A DNA stretch of 20,961 nucleotides from QHXW01 sp035297145 (GTDB taxonomy: Bacteria; Acidobacteriota; Terriglobia; Bryobacterales; Bryobacteraceae): positions 1 to 20,961 of the forward strand of contig DATGZN010000008.1 of assembly GCA_035297145.1 (NCBI GenBank), read 5' to 3'. Shown here piece after piece: positions 8,290-16,242 of this stretch (within the stretch, counting starts at the first letter, position 1; each line of letters begins with the position of its first letter). Below the pieces are notes generated by a model. It did no database searches and was not told the DNA's origin. It worked only from the letters and a program-made list of their open reading frames with translations. Made by a program: the position numbers and the translations under genes.

Positions 8290-10131
8290 ATGAGTACGTT
8301 TGGAATTCGCAACGCTTTCTCGACTCGATTTTTGACGGTGAGCTTGGTTGGGGTGCTCTCGGTTGGCTCTCTACTCAGCGCCGACAAGCACGCGTCTGCT
8401 CCGGCGCCTAAGCCCGCAGCTGCGCCACATCCTTCGGGCGGTGGTGGCGGCTCGCACCCGTCTGGTGGCGGCGGGGCCAGCCACCCTGCGACCACCGCCA
8501 GTCATGGTCCAACCACTGCCAGCCATGGTGCAACAACCGCCAGCCACGGCCCAACCACCGCGAGCCACGGTGCAACCACTAGCACCGCCGGACACAGCAC
8601 GACCAGTTCAACGGCTGGACACACCACGGCGACCTCAACGGCCGGACACAGCACGACGGCGGGGGGCGCTGGGCATGCGACAGCAGCTTCTACCGCGGGG
8701 CACACCACAGGGACCACTGCCACGCACGGTACGACTGGCGGTACTTCTGCCGCGCACTCTGCTACGACAGGCGCACGCCCAGGCGGAGCCGCTGCCGGAC
8801 ACTCAACAACAGCTGGCGGATCGCACGGTCCGGTTGCCAAAGGCCATTCACAAGTCGCGACCAAAAACGGATCTGTGACCAAGCGAGCTGATGGCAAGGT
8901 TGCCTCGATGCACGATTCCAAACGCAACATGGACGTCCATCACTCTTTAAGCGGAAATCGCCATGTGGTACACGAGCGGGCAGATCACAGCCGTGTCGTG
9001 GTTGACGGCCATGGCCGCGGATATGTGCAAAGGTCCTACTCGTACCGCGGAACGACATATGTATCGCGCTCCTACTATTACGGGGGGGGCTACGGCAGGG
9101 CCTACTACGGAAACTACTACTATGGCGGCGCTTACTTGAATCCATATTACCCCGCCGCCTATTGGGCGCCTGCGTATTACGGCTGGGCCTACAATCCTTG
9201 GGTCTCACCTATATCCTACGGATGGGGCTGGGGTGGCAGTCCGTGGTATGGCTACTATGGGGGCTGGTACAATCCTTTTCCAGTCTACGCCAGCGCCTCG
9301 TTTTGGCTGACCGATTATCTGATCTCACAGTCCTTGCAAGCGGCTTACGCGGCTCGGGCAGCGAACGCGGCGGCTGTGAGTAATGCCGCTCCTCTCACTG
9401 ACGACGTTAAGCAACAGATCGCCGACGAGGTCAAGCGGCAGATTGCGCTGGAGAATTCCGAGGCGAAGACCGGCACGCCGGACGCGGCCTCCAGCAGTAT
9501 CCAGCGAGACCTGACCGACGGCACCGCACATGTGTTTGTGGCCGGCACCGATCTAGACGTCGTCGATGCGGCTGGGAACGAATGTGCCCTCAGCCAAGGC
9601 GATGCGATTCAACTCAGTGGCCAGAACGCGCCTGACGCAGCGACCGTGAATCTCTCGGTGTTGGCCAGCAAGGGCGGCAAGGAATGCCCGAAGGGCGACA
9701 CGGTCGCCGTTTCCGTCCAAGACTTGCAGGAAATGCAGAACCACATGCGACAGACCATCGACCAGGGTATGCAGGATCTGCAAAAGAAACAGGGCAAGGG
9801 CGGATTGCCTGCTGCTCCAGCTTCCGCGCAGGCCGCCCCGACCCAATCCGCCATCGCCGCCAACGCGCCGCCGCCGCCGCCGGAAAGCGAAGTTGTTGCC
9901 ACGCTGAACCAGGAGTCGAAGGAAGCCGATCAAGCCGAGAAGGAAGCTTCGGCCGACATAGGCGCCCCGGTTGGCGAGCCTCCCACCGTCGCTCTGGGTC
10001 AATCGCCAGATCAGGTAATAGCCGCTCTCGGCCAGCCTAAGAGCATCATGGATCTTGGAGCGAAGAAAATCTACGTGTACAAAGACGCGAAAGTAACTTT
10101 CCGCGACGGCAAAGTCGCCGACATTCAGTAA
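8290..10131 (+). CDS. Large secreted repeat protein with His/Thr repeats, Tyr/Gly/Trp-rich segment and shared C-terminal module
   Basis: A 613-residue exported protein with no known function. AAGGAGG (8275-8281) eight bases upstream sets the ATG at 8290. The signal peptide covers about 1-31 (FLTVSLVGVLSVGSLLSADK). Next comes a Gly/Ser/Pro tract, four copies of TTASHG(P/A), and five copies of a nine-residue unit of the form STAGHxTTx, spaced with His. Around residues 205-250 a charged stretch (KRNMDVHHSLSGNRHVVHER) leads into a Tyr/Gly/Trp-rich segment (YYYGGGYGRAYYGNYYYGG, YGWGWGGSPWYGYYGG) at about 250-335. A folded region follows (VKQQIADEVKRQI, then HVFVAGTDLDVVDAAGNEC), an Ala/Pro linker, and the C-terminal module also found in the preceding gene (31 of 50 positions identical). 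It may be a cell-surface or envelope structural protein. Tyr/Gly/Trp-rich and His-rich tracts often occur in adhesive or matrix proteins, but that is only an analogy. Confidence 0.85.
   Translation: MSTFGIRNAFSTRFLTVSLVGVLSVGSLLSADKHASAPAPKPAAAPHPSGGGGGSHPSGGGGASHPATTASHGPTTASHGATTASHGPTTASHGATTSTAGHSTTSSTAGHTTATSTAGHSTTAGGAGHATAASTAGHTTGTTATHGTTGGTSAAHSATTGARPGGAAAGHSTTAGGSHGPVAKGHSQVATKNGSVTKRADGKVASMHDSKRNMDVHHSLSGNRHVVHERADHSRVVVDGHGRGYVQRSYSYRGTTYVSRSYYYGGGYGRAYYGNYYYGGAYLNPYYPAAYWAPAYYGWAYNPWVSPISYGWGWGGSPWYGYYGGWYNPFPVYASASFWLTDYLISQSLQAAYAARAANAAAVSNAAPLTDDVKQQIADEVKRQIALENSEAKTGTPDAASSSIQRDLTDGTAHVFVAGTDLDVVDAAGNECALSQGDAIQLSGQNAPDAATVNLSVLASKGGKECPKGDTVAVSVQDLQEMQNHMRQTIDQGMQDLQKKQGKGGLPAAPASAQAAPTQSAIAANAPPPPPESEVVATLNQESKEADQAEKEASADIGAPVGEPPTVALGQSPDQVIAALGQPKSIMDLGAKKIYVYKDAKVTFRDGKVADIQ
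8491..8574 (+). repeat. Tandem 21-base coding repeat, 4 copies
   Basis: Four in-frame 21-base units at 8491, 8512, 8533 and 8554, each encoding TTASHGP or TTASHGA in alternation. Third-position changes separate the copies while the encoded residues stay the same, which suggests selection on the peptide rather than a fresh slippage event. Confidence 0.9.
8581..8715 (+). repeat. Tandem 27-base coding repeat, 5 copies
   Basis: Five in-frame 27-base units at 8581, 8608, 8635, 8662 and 8689, encoding STAGHSTTS, STAGHTTAT, STAGHSTTA, GGAGHATAA and STAGHTTGT. They follow directly on the 21-base repeats and continue the His spacing. The fourth copy is the most diverged. Confidence 0.88.
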
Positions 10132-10149
10132 CCCTTCGTCCTGCAATTT

Positions 10150-10176
10150 CCGGGGTGAGGCCAGGCCTCGCCCCGG
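10150..10176 (+). terminator. Rho-independent-type terminator after the secreted-protein pair
   Basis: CCGGGGTGAG (10150-10159) pairs with CTCGCCCCGG (10167-10176) around the short loop GCCAGGC, with one T-G wobble. It is followed by TTCTCGTTT, a broken T-run. It lies 19 bases after the stop codon at 10131, the right place to end the two-gene transcript. Confidence 0.72.
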
Positions 10177-10281
10177 TTCTCGTTTACACACCTGAAGGCC
10201 CTTTCAGCAAGCCAGAATTAACATTACATCATCCACTTATAGGGATCTTGCCGGGCGTCTTGTGCCTTATAGTGTGTGAAT

Positions 10282-10923
10282 ATGCGTGCCAGTTCTGAGA
10301 CTCGGCCTGTCCTTCGAGTTTTCTCGCTTGTCTGTCTGGTCGCGGTCGTGATTCCTGTCACGTTGACAATAACTTCCGGCGGATCATCGGGGGCGTCGGG
10401 CGGAGCGCAATTCGTCCCCATCACGCCCTGCCGGGTTGCAGATTACGCGAGACCCCAGTGGGCCATTCGGCGGACCGTCCGTCGCCAGCCAAACTTCCTG
10501 CGATTTTGTGATTCCAGACAGCACCTGCGGCATTCCGTCTATTGCAGCCGCGTACTCGCTGACGTGGCCGTGGTTCCCAAAGACCCTGGGTTATGTGACG
10601 GTCTGGCCCGCTGGTCAAACGCAGCCGGTAGTGGCCACGATGAACTCCCCGGATGGGCGGATCAAATCTAATGCCGCAATTGTTGCCGCCGGATCCCAAG
10701 GCGCAGTCAGCGTGTTCGCCACCGATGAGACCGACGTCATCCTGGATATTAACGGCTACTTCGTGCCGGCAGGCGCCGCCGGACCGGGGCTGTTAGTTCA
10801 GAGCACGCGCTCGCTCCCGATCCCCAAAAGCAACTGCGGCGTGCCGGTCACCGCGCGATTTCCGTTTTCGGCTCGAACCCGACGTATCTGATCCTTGATA
10901 ATTTCGGCTATTTCGCGCCCTGA
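10282..10923 (+). pseudogene. Decayed secreted protein with FVPITPCRVAD...GYFVP modules
   Basis: The remains of an exported protein built from a repeated module that I recognise from Acidobacteria; function unknown. The ATG at 10282 opens a signal peptide (VFSLVCLVAVVIPVTLTI), then AQFVPITPCRVAD. After GAT at 10443 an extra T shifts the frame; the module continues one frame over as TRDPSGPFGGPS and CDFVIPDSTCGIPSIAAAYS. A patch at about 10561-10585 is again in the first frame (DVAVVPKDPG in place of the usual NVTVVPxGP), after which GYVTVWPAGQTQPVVATMNS to DVILDINGYFVP runs in the second. A second module starts (STRSLPIPKSNCGVPVTA) but jumps near 10854, with a frame change, to ISVFGSNPTYLILDNFGYFAP and a stop at 10921-10923. 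About 60 residues of it are missing. Several independent frame changes plus a deletion mark real decay rather than one sequencing error. Confidence 0.82.
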
Positions 10924-11543
10924 GCCGTGCCTGGCAGGCCCATGTGAGTCCGCCCGCTTAGCGCGGGACTGCCCGCGATCACAAATCGCAGCGGCAAATC
11001 CGCGCATTGCCGGATGCCAATCCGTGGGGTCACGCGGATCTCGAACCGTGGCTCTTGGTTCCATGCGCGGACCACCAGTGCGCCGCGCGTCACATCCGAG
11101 CCGTTCTGCGCGCGGGTAACGCCGAAAGCCAATGTAAGATTTCCCGGACCAGAAGCGAGTTTTGCCACGGAATGCCCGTTCGGCCGACGCCGCCGCATGC
11201 CGGCGATTCCCACCATCGGCTCGGCCGCGCGGATTAGCACCGCGCCCCCGGTTCCCTCCGGCCCCACCACGAAATTCAAACACTCATGCATGCCATAGAT
11301 GAAGTACACATACGCATGCCCCGGCGGCCCGAAAATCACGCGCGTGCGCTTCGTGATCCCTCGCGCTGAATGCGACGCCAGATCGTCGCCCCCCAAATAG
11401 GCCTCGGTCTCGACGATCCTCCCCGCGATCCGTCCATGCACCAGGATCTTGCCAAGCAGCTCCCGCGCCACTGTCACCGTATCGCGACTATAAAACTCCC
11501 GCGGCAGTATCCGGCTCCCGGTTGCGATCTCACGCCATTCCAT
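10908..11543 (-). CDS. 3-methyladenine DNA glycosylase (AAG/MPG family)
   Basis: A 211-residue monofunctional base-excision repair enzyme that removes alkylated purines (3-methyladenine, hypoxanthine and related bases) by cutting the N-glycosidic bond. Family blocks appear in order: REFYSRDTVTVARELLGK (16-33), GRIVETEAYLG (41-51) with catalytic Glu45, the HSARGITKRTRVIFGPPG loop (58-75), AYVYFIYGMHECLN (77-90), AVLIRAAEP (101-109), LASGPGNLTLAFG (129-141), and RVTPRIGI (170-177). Length matches the bacterial family. The start codon at 11543 has no obvious ribosome binding site. Its last 16 bases overlap, tail to tail, the 3' end of the decayed secreted-protein gene. It is transcribed away from the large kinase gene, with a shared 171-base upstream gap. 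Confidence 0.95.
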   Translation of the reverse strand: MEWREIATGSRILPREFYSRDTVTVARELLGKILVHGRIAGRIVETEAYLGGDDLASHSARGITKRTRVIFGPPGHAYVYFIYGMHECLNFVVGPEGTGGAVLIRAAEPMVGIAGMRRRRPNGHSVAKLASGPGNLTLAFGVTRAQNGSDVTRGALVVRAWNQEPRFEIRVTPRIGIRQCADLPLRFVIAGSPALSGRTHMGLPGTAQGAK

Positions 11544-11654
11544 TCGTCAATTATCATCGCCCAACGGCAGCCAAGTGGCGGGAACGGATCCGACGAACTC
11601 CGGAATCTCGGGTTCCTCTTTCGAGTGCCAATGAGACCCCATCTCGTGCTGGCT

Positions 11655-11660
11655 TACAAT
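11655..11660 (+). promoter_or_regulatory. Possible -10 element for the kinase-TonB gene
   Basis: TACAAT at 11655-11660, 54 bases before the ATG at 11715, is the best -10-like hexamer in the gap between the divergent glycosylase and kinase genes. No good -35 stands 17 bases upstream, so the call is weak. Confidence 0.2.
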
Positions 11661-11714
11661 ATGGAGCGGTCTAGGATTGGGGTTATAGCGTAGACTGTCC
11701 TTATTCGGCTCGTC

Positions 11715-14700
11715 ATGGCCAAGCGCATCGGCAGATACGAGATCCAAGTCGAACTGGGACGCGGAGGGTTTGGACAGGTCTTCCGCGCGCTTGATCCGAC
11801 TATGGGCAGCATGGTTGCCATCAAGACCCTGGTGGCTGGCAACGAGCCTGACCTGCCGATCCGGTTCCGCAACGAGGCCGCCGCCGCACGAAAACTCCAG
11901 CACCGGAACATCGTTACGGTTTACGACTTCGGCGAAGAGAACGGGGTGCCCTACATCGTCATGGAACTGCTGGAAGGCGAGGATCTCCAGCAGGTGATTG
12001 CACACCGCCGGCCCTTGACCGCTTTGCAGAAGACCCGGATCATGTCTCAGGTGGCCGAAGGACTGCATTACGCTCACCTGCACGGAGTGGTCCACCGAGA
12101 TGTGAAGCCTGCAAATATCATGCTGCTGTCCGATGACAGTGTGAAGATCATGGACTTCGGGATCGCGCTGGTGACCCAGGCGACGGGCCAGCGGCTTACT
12201 CGTCAGGGCACAACGTTGGGGACATTCCGTTATATGGCGCCCGAGCAATTCGAGGGCGCGGCGTCCGACGTCCAGAGTGACATCTTTTCTTATGGTCTCG
12301 TTTACTACGAACTCCTCACGGGCACGTATCCCTTCGATGCGGCGGAACCCGCGGGTGTGATGTACAAGATCATGCGGGCACAAGCTCGGCCGATTCGCGA
12401 GGTTTGCTCCGATTGCCCGAATGGCCTGGAGACAGTGGTGAGCCGGCTTCTTGAGAAGGAACGCGAACTGCGGTACCAATCGCTTGAAGACGTGCAATTC
12501 GATATCCAGCCGATCCTGCTCGATTTGCAGAAAACGCACAGCGCCGAGCTGCTGGTGCGGTCGAAGGATTTGGCGGCGCGGGACCAAGTGGATGCTGCCC
12601 AGGCTCTGGTTCGGGAGATTCTGCGCCTGGATCCCGCGAACACGAGTGCCCGGGAACTCCGCGAAATGCTTCATGAGCAGGCACAGCAAAATGCGGTCCG
12701 CGCCCGCGTCGAGGGGCTGCTGAAGACCGGCCGCGAGAAAATGGCCCAGCAGGACTATAGCGGTGCCATAGCCAGCTTTGAATCGGCCCTGCACGTAGAC
12801 CGATCGAATCCCGCCATCCAGACCCTGATGCAGCAGGCGCGGGACGCCATGGAGCAAGTGCAGCGCGCCCGGCTTCTTCTCGACGAGGCGCAGCGCGCGC
12901 TCGATCTTCGAAATCTCACCGGAGCATACAAGAATGCGACCGAAGCGTTGCAGTTGGATCCGGGTAACTCCAAGGCCTCGGTGCTGCTGGAAACTGTGCT
13001 CCACGAGATGGCTCTACGCGAACGAGAGCGCCGTTTGCAAGAGGCCATTAGCCGGGCAAAGGGCCTTCTGATGCTGCAGTCTTTCGACGATGCCATCAGT
13101 TTGTTGCTGGCGCTGCAGCCGGACTATCCGGAATCTCGCGAGATATCCGAGCTGCTCACGCGGATCCGCCTGGACAAGTCCGTCCACGAGCGGCGCCAGC
13201 GGCTCATGTCCGGCATCGCTGCGGCCAAAGACCTGCTGCGGAACAAGAGCCTGGCAGATGCCATCCAGCTTCTGGAACAACTGGCTCGCGAATTTCCCGA
13301 GACCGGGGAGGTGCGTGATCTGCTCACCTACGCCCGAGAAGAGCTGGCCGCCCAACAACGGGCTGAGGCGATCAAGCGGGCAACCGAAGAAGCGCGCGCT
13401 CTGCTGGACGCCAACGAATTCGATCGAGCTATCGATACGCTGAACAAGGCACTGCAGTTGTTTCCCGGTGAAGACTCGCTATCGTACCTGCTCCAGACCG
13501 CAAACGCGGCGAAGGCTTCCTGGGACCGCCGGTGGGCCCTTACCGAAACGCTGCAATTCGGCCAGAAGCTTGTTGTCGAACAGCGCTACGAGGAGGCCGT
13601 TCGCCGTATCGACGGGTTTGTCTCCGCGCATGGAAGTGATCCGGCTCTGACCGACCTTCGAAAACGGGCGCAAGCAGAGTGGGAGCATCAAAACCGGATC
13701 GAAGCGATCGGGAAGCTGCTGGGCGAAGCACGGGACATGCTGACGAAGGGCCGCCCGGGTTCGGCCACCCGCATTCTTCAAGGCGCAACCGTTCAATTTC
13801 CGGAGGAGCCCGAGCTGGCTGCTCTGCTGCAAGTCGCGCAATCCAAGGTTTTGGAACAACAACGCGCGGAAGCGATTGACCTGGCGGTGAACGAGGCGAA
13901 AGAGCTGACCAAGAGACTCCAGTTCGATCGTGCGGAACAGGTGGTCCAGGGAGCCCTGCGGCGGCACCCGGAGGATGCCGCCCTGAGCCGTTGTCTTGAG
14001 GCTACGCGTCGGGTGCGTTTCAGCTACCAGCAAGAACAGGAGAAGCAGGAAGCCCTACAGCGAGGTATCCAGTTGCACCGCGAGGGCCGATTCGCGGACG
14101 CAGCCGGCGTGGTGGCGACGGCATTGCGCGCGCATCCAAATAATTCCGATCTACTGGCCTTGAAGGCGAGAATTGATGCGGACTGGGAGCAGCGCAGCAA
14201 GGCGGTGCAGCGGGTCTCGGACCAGGCACGCGCGCTGATGGGCCAGCATCTCTTCGAGGCTGCGATTTCGTTGCTTGAAGAAAATCTGCGAAGATTCTCC
14301 GGCGAGCCCGAGCTTACCTTACTGCTCACGCAAGTGCAGCATCAGCTTCGCGCCAGGCGGGAGGCGGAAGAGGCACAAAGGCGCGAAAGTGCGGCGCAGC
14401 CGGCGCAACCGCCGCCGGAGGTTGCGCGACAACCGGCTCTGTCTCCCGTTGAGACTCTGCTGCGAGGTAACTGGCGGCGCGTAGCGCTGGCTGTCGCTGC
14501 ATTCACGGTCCTGGGCGCCTCCATCGCCGCGGTTTACCGGTGGATGCATCCGCGCGTATCTGAGAAACCGCTTGTGGCTGCCGCTCCAGTGAAAATCGAG
14601 CGCCCTCCGAACCCAACCGTGCCGGAACCTATTAGAGAACCCGCGACCCAAACGCCGGTTCCAGTGGAGGAACCGCGCTACGATCGTGCGACCGAAGTCA

Positions 14701-15947
14701 GCATATCGGCCGTGGTCACGAATGTTCGGGAGGTGCCGCTCGGCAACCCTCTCAGCGGGGTTCACTTATCTTTAAAGTCAAAATCGCAGGTCATCGATGC
14801 TCACTTGGGGCCGTCTGACTTGGTCAAACAATTTGAAATTCACTTCGCCAGGGGAGACAAAGTCAAGTTGACTGGCTCGAGAGTGAAAAACGCCGATGGC
14901 TCTCGCGTGATACTAGTTCGGGAAGTTAGCAGAGGCCAGGCCATCTTGTCCTGCCGCGGGCCAAAAGGTGAGTCCAATTTGGAGTGGTGGAGTCTAGACA
15001 CTCACGGTGGTTCGCAATCCAAACCAGGACCACCTGACCACGTGTCCGTTCTGCCCCCACCGCCCCCGAAGACCGACACGACAAAGACTGCCGGGGCTGC
15101 TCCGCCGGGCGACACTCATATAACATCCGGAACCACCATCGTCTCCCCGCCGCCGACGACGACGGGTACCGGGCGAGAGGGAGATAACGAGCCGAACAAG
15201 ACGAACGAGGAACGCGAATGGAGTGCCCTAAACAAGGATGACCGTCGGGCTTTGGAAACCTTTGACAAGGAACATCCGACCGGGAATCATCACGCCGAAA
15301 TAGTTGACAGGCTGCGGCAATTAACGCCCCCACAGCCGCCGGTCACCGTGACCGAGAGCGTGTCAAAGTCAAAGGAAACCCAACCGAACTCCGACGCTCA
15401 GGCGGAGCTACTTAACGGACGTGGTGTCAGTGCCCATGCCCGGAAGGATTATTCCGAGGCCATCTCTGATTTCAGCCAAGCTATCAAACTGAAACCGGGC
15501 CAGGCTGCATACTACTTCAATCGGGGTGCCGCATACTATGAACTCGGGAGATGGAAGGAGGCTCTTGACGATTTGGAAGAATCAGTCGCTCTGAATCCTC
15601 AAGACCTCAAGGCAACCAAGTGGCGCAATGAGTCACGAGAGAACCTGGCTGCGGGAGTGACCAAAGTCGGTAGCGGAGTCACGCAGCCGTCATGCACTCA
15701 AGGGGCCCTGCCGCTCTACACTCGAGAGGCGATCAAAGCCGGGGTAAGGCCCGCGGCTATTATTCTCCGTTTCGTGGTGGATGAACGAGGGCGGCCTAAG
15801 CTCTTCAGGGTTGACAAGCCGATTGGATATGGGCTCGACGAGGCCGCCATCGAAGCGGTGAAAACATGGAGTTGCGGGCCGGGGAAGAAGGACGGCAAAC
15901 GCGTGGCAATTGAGGTGAGGTACGAGGTGCCGTTCCGATTCCATTGA
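11715..15947 (+). CDS. Ser/Thr protein kinase fused to helical repeats, OB-like domain, TPRs and TonB C-terminal domain
   Basis: A 1410-residue multidomain membrane protein. Residues 8-268 are a complete Hanks-type kinase: GRGGFG (15-20), Lys37 in AIKTL, Glu54, HRDVKPAN (127-134) with catalytic Asp129, DFG (147-149), APE (175-177). Residues about 280-900 hold eight or nine diverged helical hairpin units (for example YSGAIASFESALHVDRSNPA, FDRAIDTLNKALQLFPGEDS), each A-L-rich with a P near the end, in a highly charged array. A single membrane helix lies at about 922-942 (VALAVAAFTVLGASIAAVY). Outside it come a Pro-rich stretch, a beta-rich OB-like domain (about 995-1092), a Pro/Thr linker, two clear TPRs (about 1230-1300) and a C-terminal TonB domain (about 1329-1410: LYTREAIKAGVRPAAIILRF, GLDEAAIEAVKTWSCGPGKK, EVPFRFH). 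The kinase and repeats are expected in the cytoplasm and the TonB domain in the periplasm. The start lacks a clear ribosome binding site. Substrate and partner receptor are unknown; no ExbB/ExbD genes are nearby. Confidence 0.92.
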   Translation: MAKRIGRYEIQVELGRGGFGQVFRALDPTMGSMVAIKTLVAGNEPDLPIRFRNEAAAARKLQHRNIVTVYDFGEENGVPYIVMELLEGEDLQQVIAHRRPLTALQKTRIMSQVAEGLHYAHLHGVVHRDVKPANIMLLSDDSVKIMDFGIALVTQATGQRLTRQGTTLGTFRYMAPEQFEGAASDVQSDIFSYGLVYYELLTGTYPFDAAEPAGVMYKIMRAQARPIREVCSDCPNGLETVVSRLLEKERELRYQSLEDVQFDIQPILLDLQKTHSAELLVRSKDLAARDQVDAAQALVREILRLDPANTSARELREMLHEQAQQNAVRARVEGLLKTGREKMAQQDYSGAIASFESALHVDRSNPAIQTLMQQARDAMEQVQRARLLLDEAQRALDLRNLTGAYKNATEALQLDPGNSKASVLLETVLHEMALRERERRLQEAISRAKGLLMLQSFDDAISLLLALQPDYPESREISELLTRIRLDKSVHERRQRLMSGIAAAKDLLRNKSLADAIQLLEQLAREFPETGEVRDLLTYAREELAAQQRAEAIKRATEEARALLDANEFDRAIDTLNKALQLFPGEDSLSYLLQTANAAKASWDRRWALTETLQFGQKLVVEQRYEEAVRRIDGFVSAHGSDPALTDLRKRAQAEWEHQNRIEAIGKLLGEARDMLTKGRPGSATRILQGATVQFPEEPELAALLQVAQSKVLEQQRAEAIDLAVNEAKELTKRLQFDRAEQVVQGALRRHPEDAALSRCLEATRRVRFSYQQEQEKQEALQRGIQLHREGRFADAAGVVATALRAHPNNSDLLALKARIDADWEQRSKAVQRVSDQARALMGQHLFEAAISLLEENLRRFSGEPELTLLLTQVQHQLRARREAEEAQRRESAAQPAQPPPEVARQPALSPVETLLRGNWRRVALAVAAFTVLGASIAAVYRWMHPRVSEKPLVAAAPVKIERPPNPTVPEPIREPATQTPVPVEEPRYDRATEVSISAVVTNVREVPLGNPLSGVHLSLKSKSQVIDAHLGPSDLVKQFEIHFARGDKVKLTGSRVKNADGSRVILVREVSRGQAILSCRGPKGESNLEWWSLDTHGGSQSKPGPPDHVSVLPPPPPKTDTTKTAGAAPPGDTHITSGTTIVSPPPTTTGTGREGDNEPNKTNEEREWSALNKDDRRALETFDKEHPTGNHHAEIVDRLRQLTPPQPPVTVTESVSKSKETQPNSDAQAELLNGRGVSAHARKDYSEAISDFSQAIKLKPGQAAYYFNRGAAYYELGRWKEALDDLEESVALNPQDLKATKWRNESRENLAAGVTKVGSGVTQPSCTQGALPLYTREAIKAGVRPAAIILRFVVDERGRPKLFRVDKPIGYGLDEAAIEAVKTWSCGPGKKDGKRVAIEVRYEVPFRFH

Positions 15948-16242
15948 CAGCCGGGTTTGGCAAACAAAGCGCTATATTTTGCGGGACTCAGTAGTGGTAA
16001 CGAGGGTACGCATCCCTCTCTCCGCCATCGAAAATCGCTCAACCAACGACATTTACCTCCGGACCAGATGGAATCCGTCGTCTTGGACAGTTCCCATCGA
16101 AAAGAATCGCCACGCAAAAATAGGCTCGCGGGCGCGTACGGTACTATATAATACTGCCGGGCTGGCGCGCACGCCGCCGCACACGAAGTCATGGAAGCCT
16201 CCGTTGATCTCGCGGGGACTTGTCTTGGCGGTGACTGCCGTA
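15948..16242. other. Intergenic region carrying the left direct repeat
   Basis: A 295-base gap between the stop of the kinase-TonB gene and the convergent restriction-modification gene. It contains the left 65-base repeat (16012-16076). On the plus strand there is a perfect TATAAT (16147-16152) without a matching -35, followed by a short open frame ending RGLVLAVTAVLG at 16251 that resembles part of a signal or membrane segment. No complete gene is visible. Confidence 0.6.
16012..16076 (+). repeat. Left copy of the 65-base direct repeat (putative attL)
   Basis: About 57 of 65 positions match the copy at 19972-20035, which lies in the same orientation on the other side of the restriction-modification gene. 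On the plus strand it begins ATCCCTCTCTCCGCCA, similar to the 3' end of a serine tRNA. On the minus strand it ends a reading frame as GFHLVRR followed by TAA, the same last residues that close the oxidoreductase fragment at the right copy. The upstream bases 15997-16011 can complete a T-arm-like hairpin (GAGGG/CCCTC), but no full tRNA precedes it. Confidence 0.75.

Noticed and set aside
8491..8715. Possible CRISPR array in the tandem repeats
   Set aside because: The units are contiguous, in frame and without unique spacers; they are protein-coding repeats.
11547..13004. 485-codon minus-strand frame antisense to the kinase-TonB gene
   Set aside because: It lies opposite the conserved kinase domain and repeats in high-GC sequence, where long antisense frames are expected; no domain is recognisable.
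15980..16027. Complete tRNA gene ending in CCA
   Set aside because: Only a T-arm and part of the acceptor end can be formed; D-arm and anticodon arm are missing and the spacing is too short.
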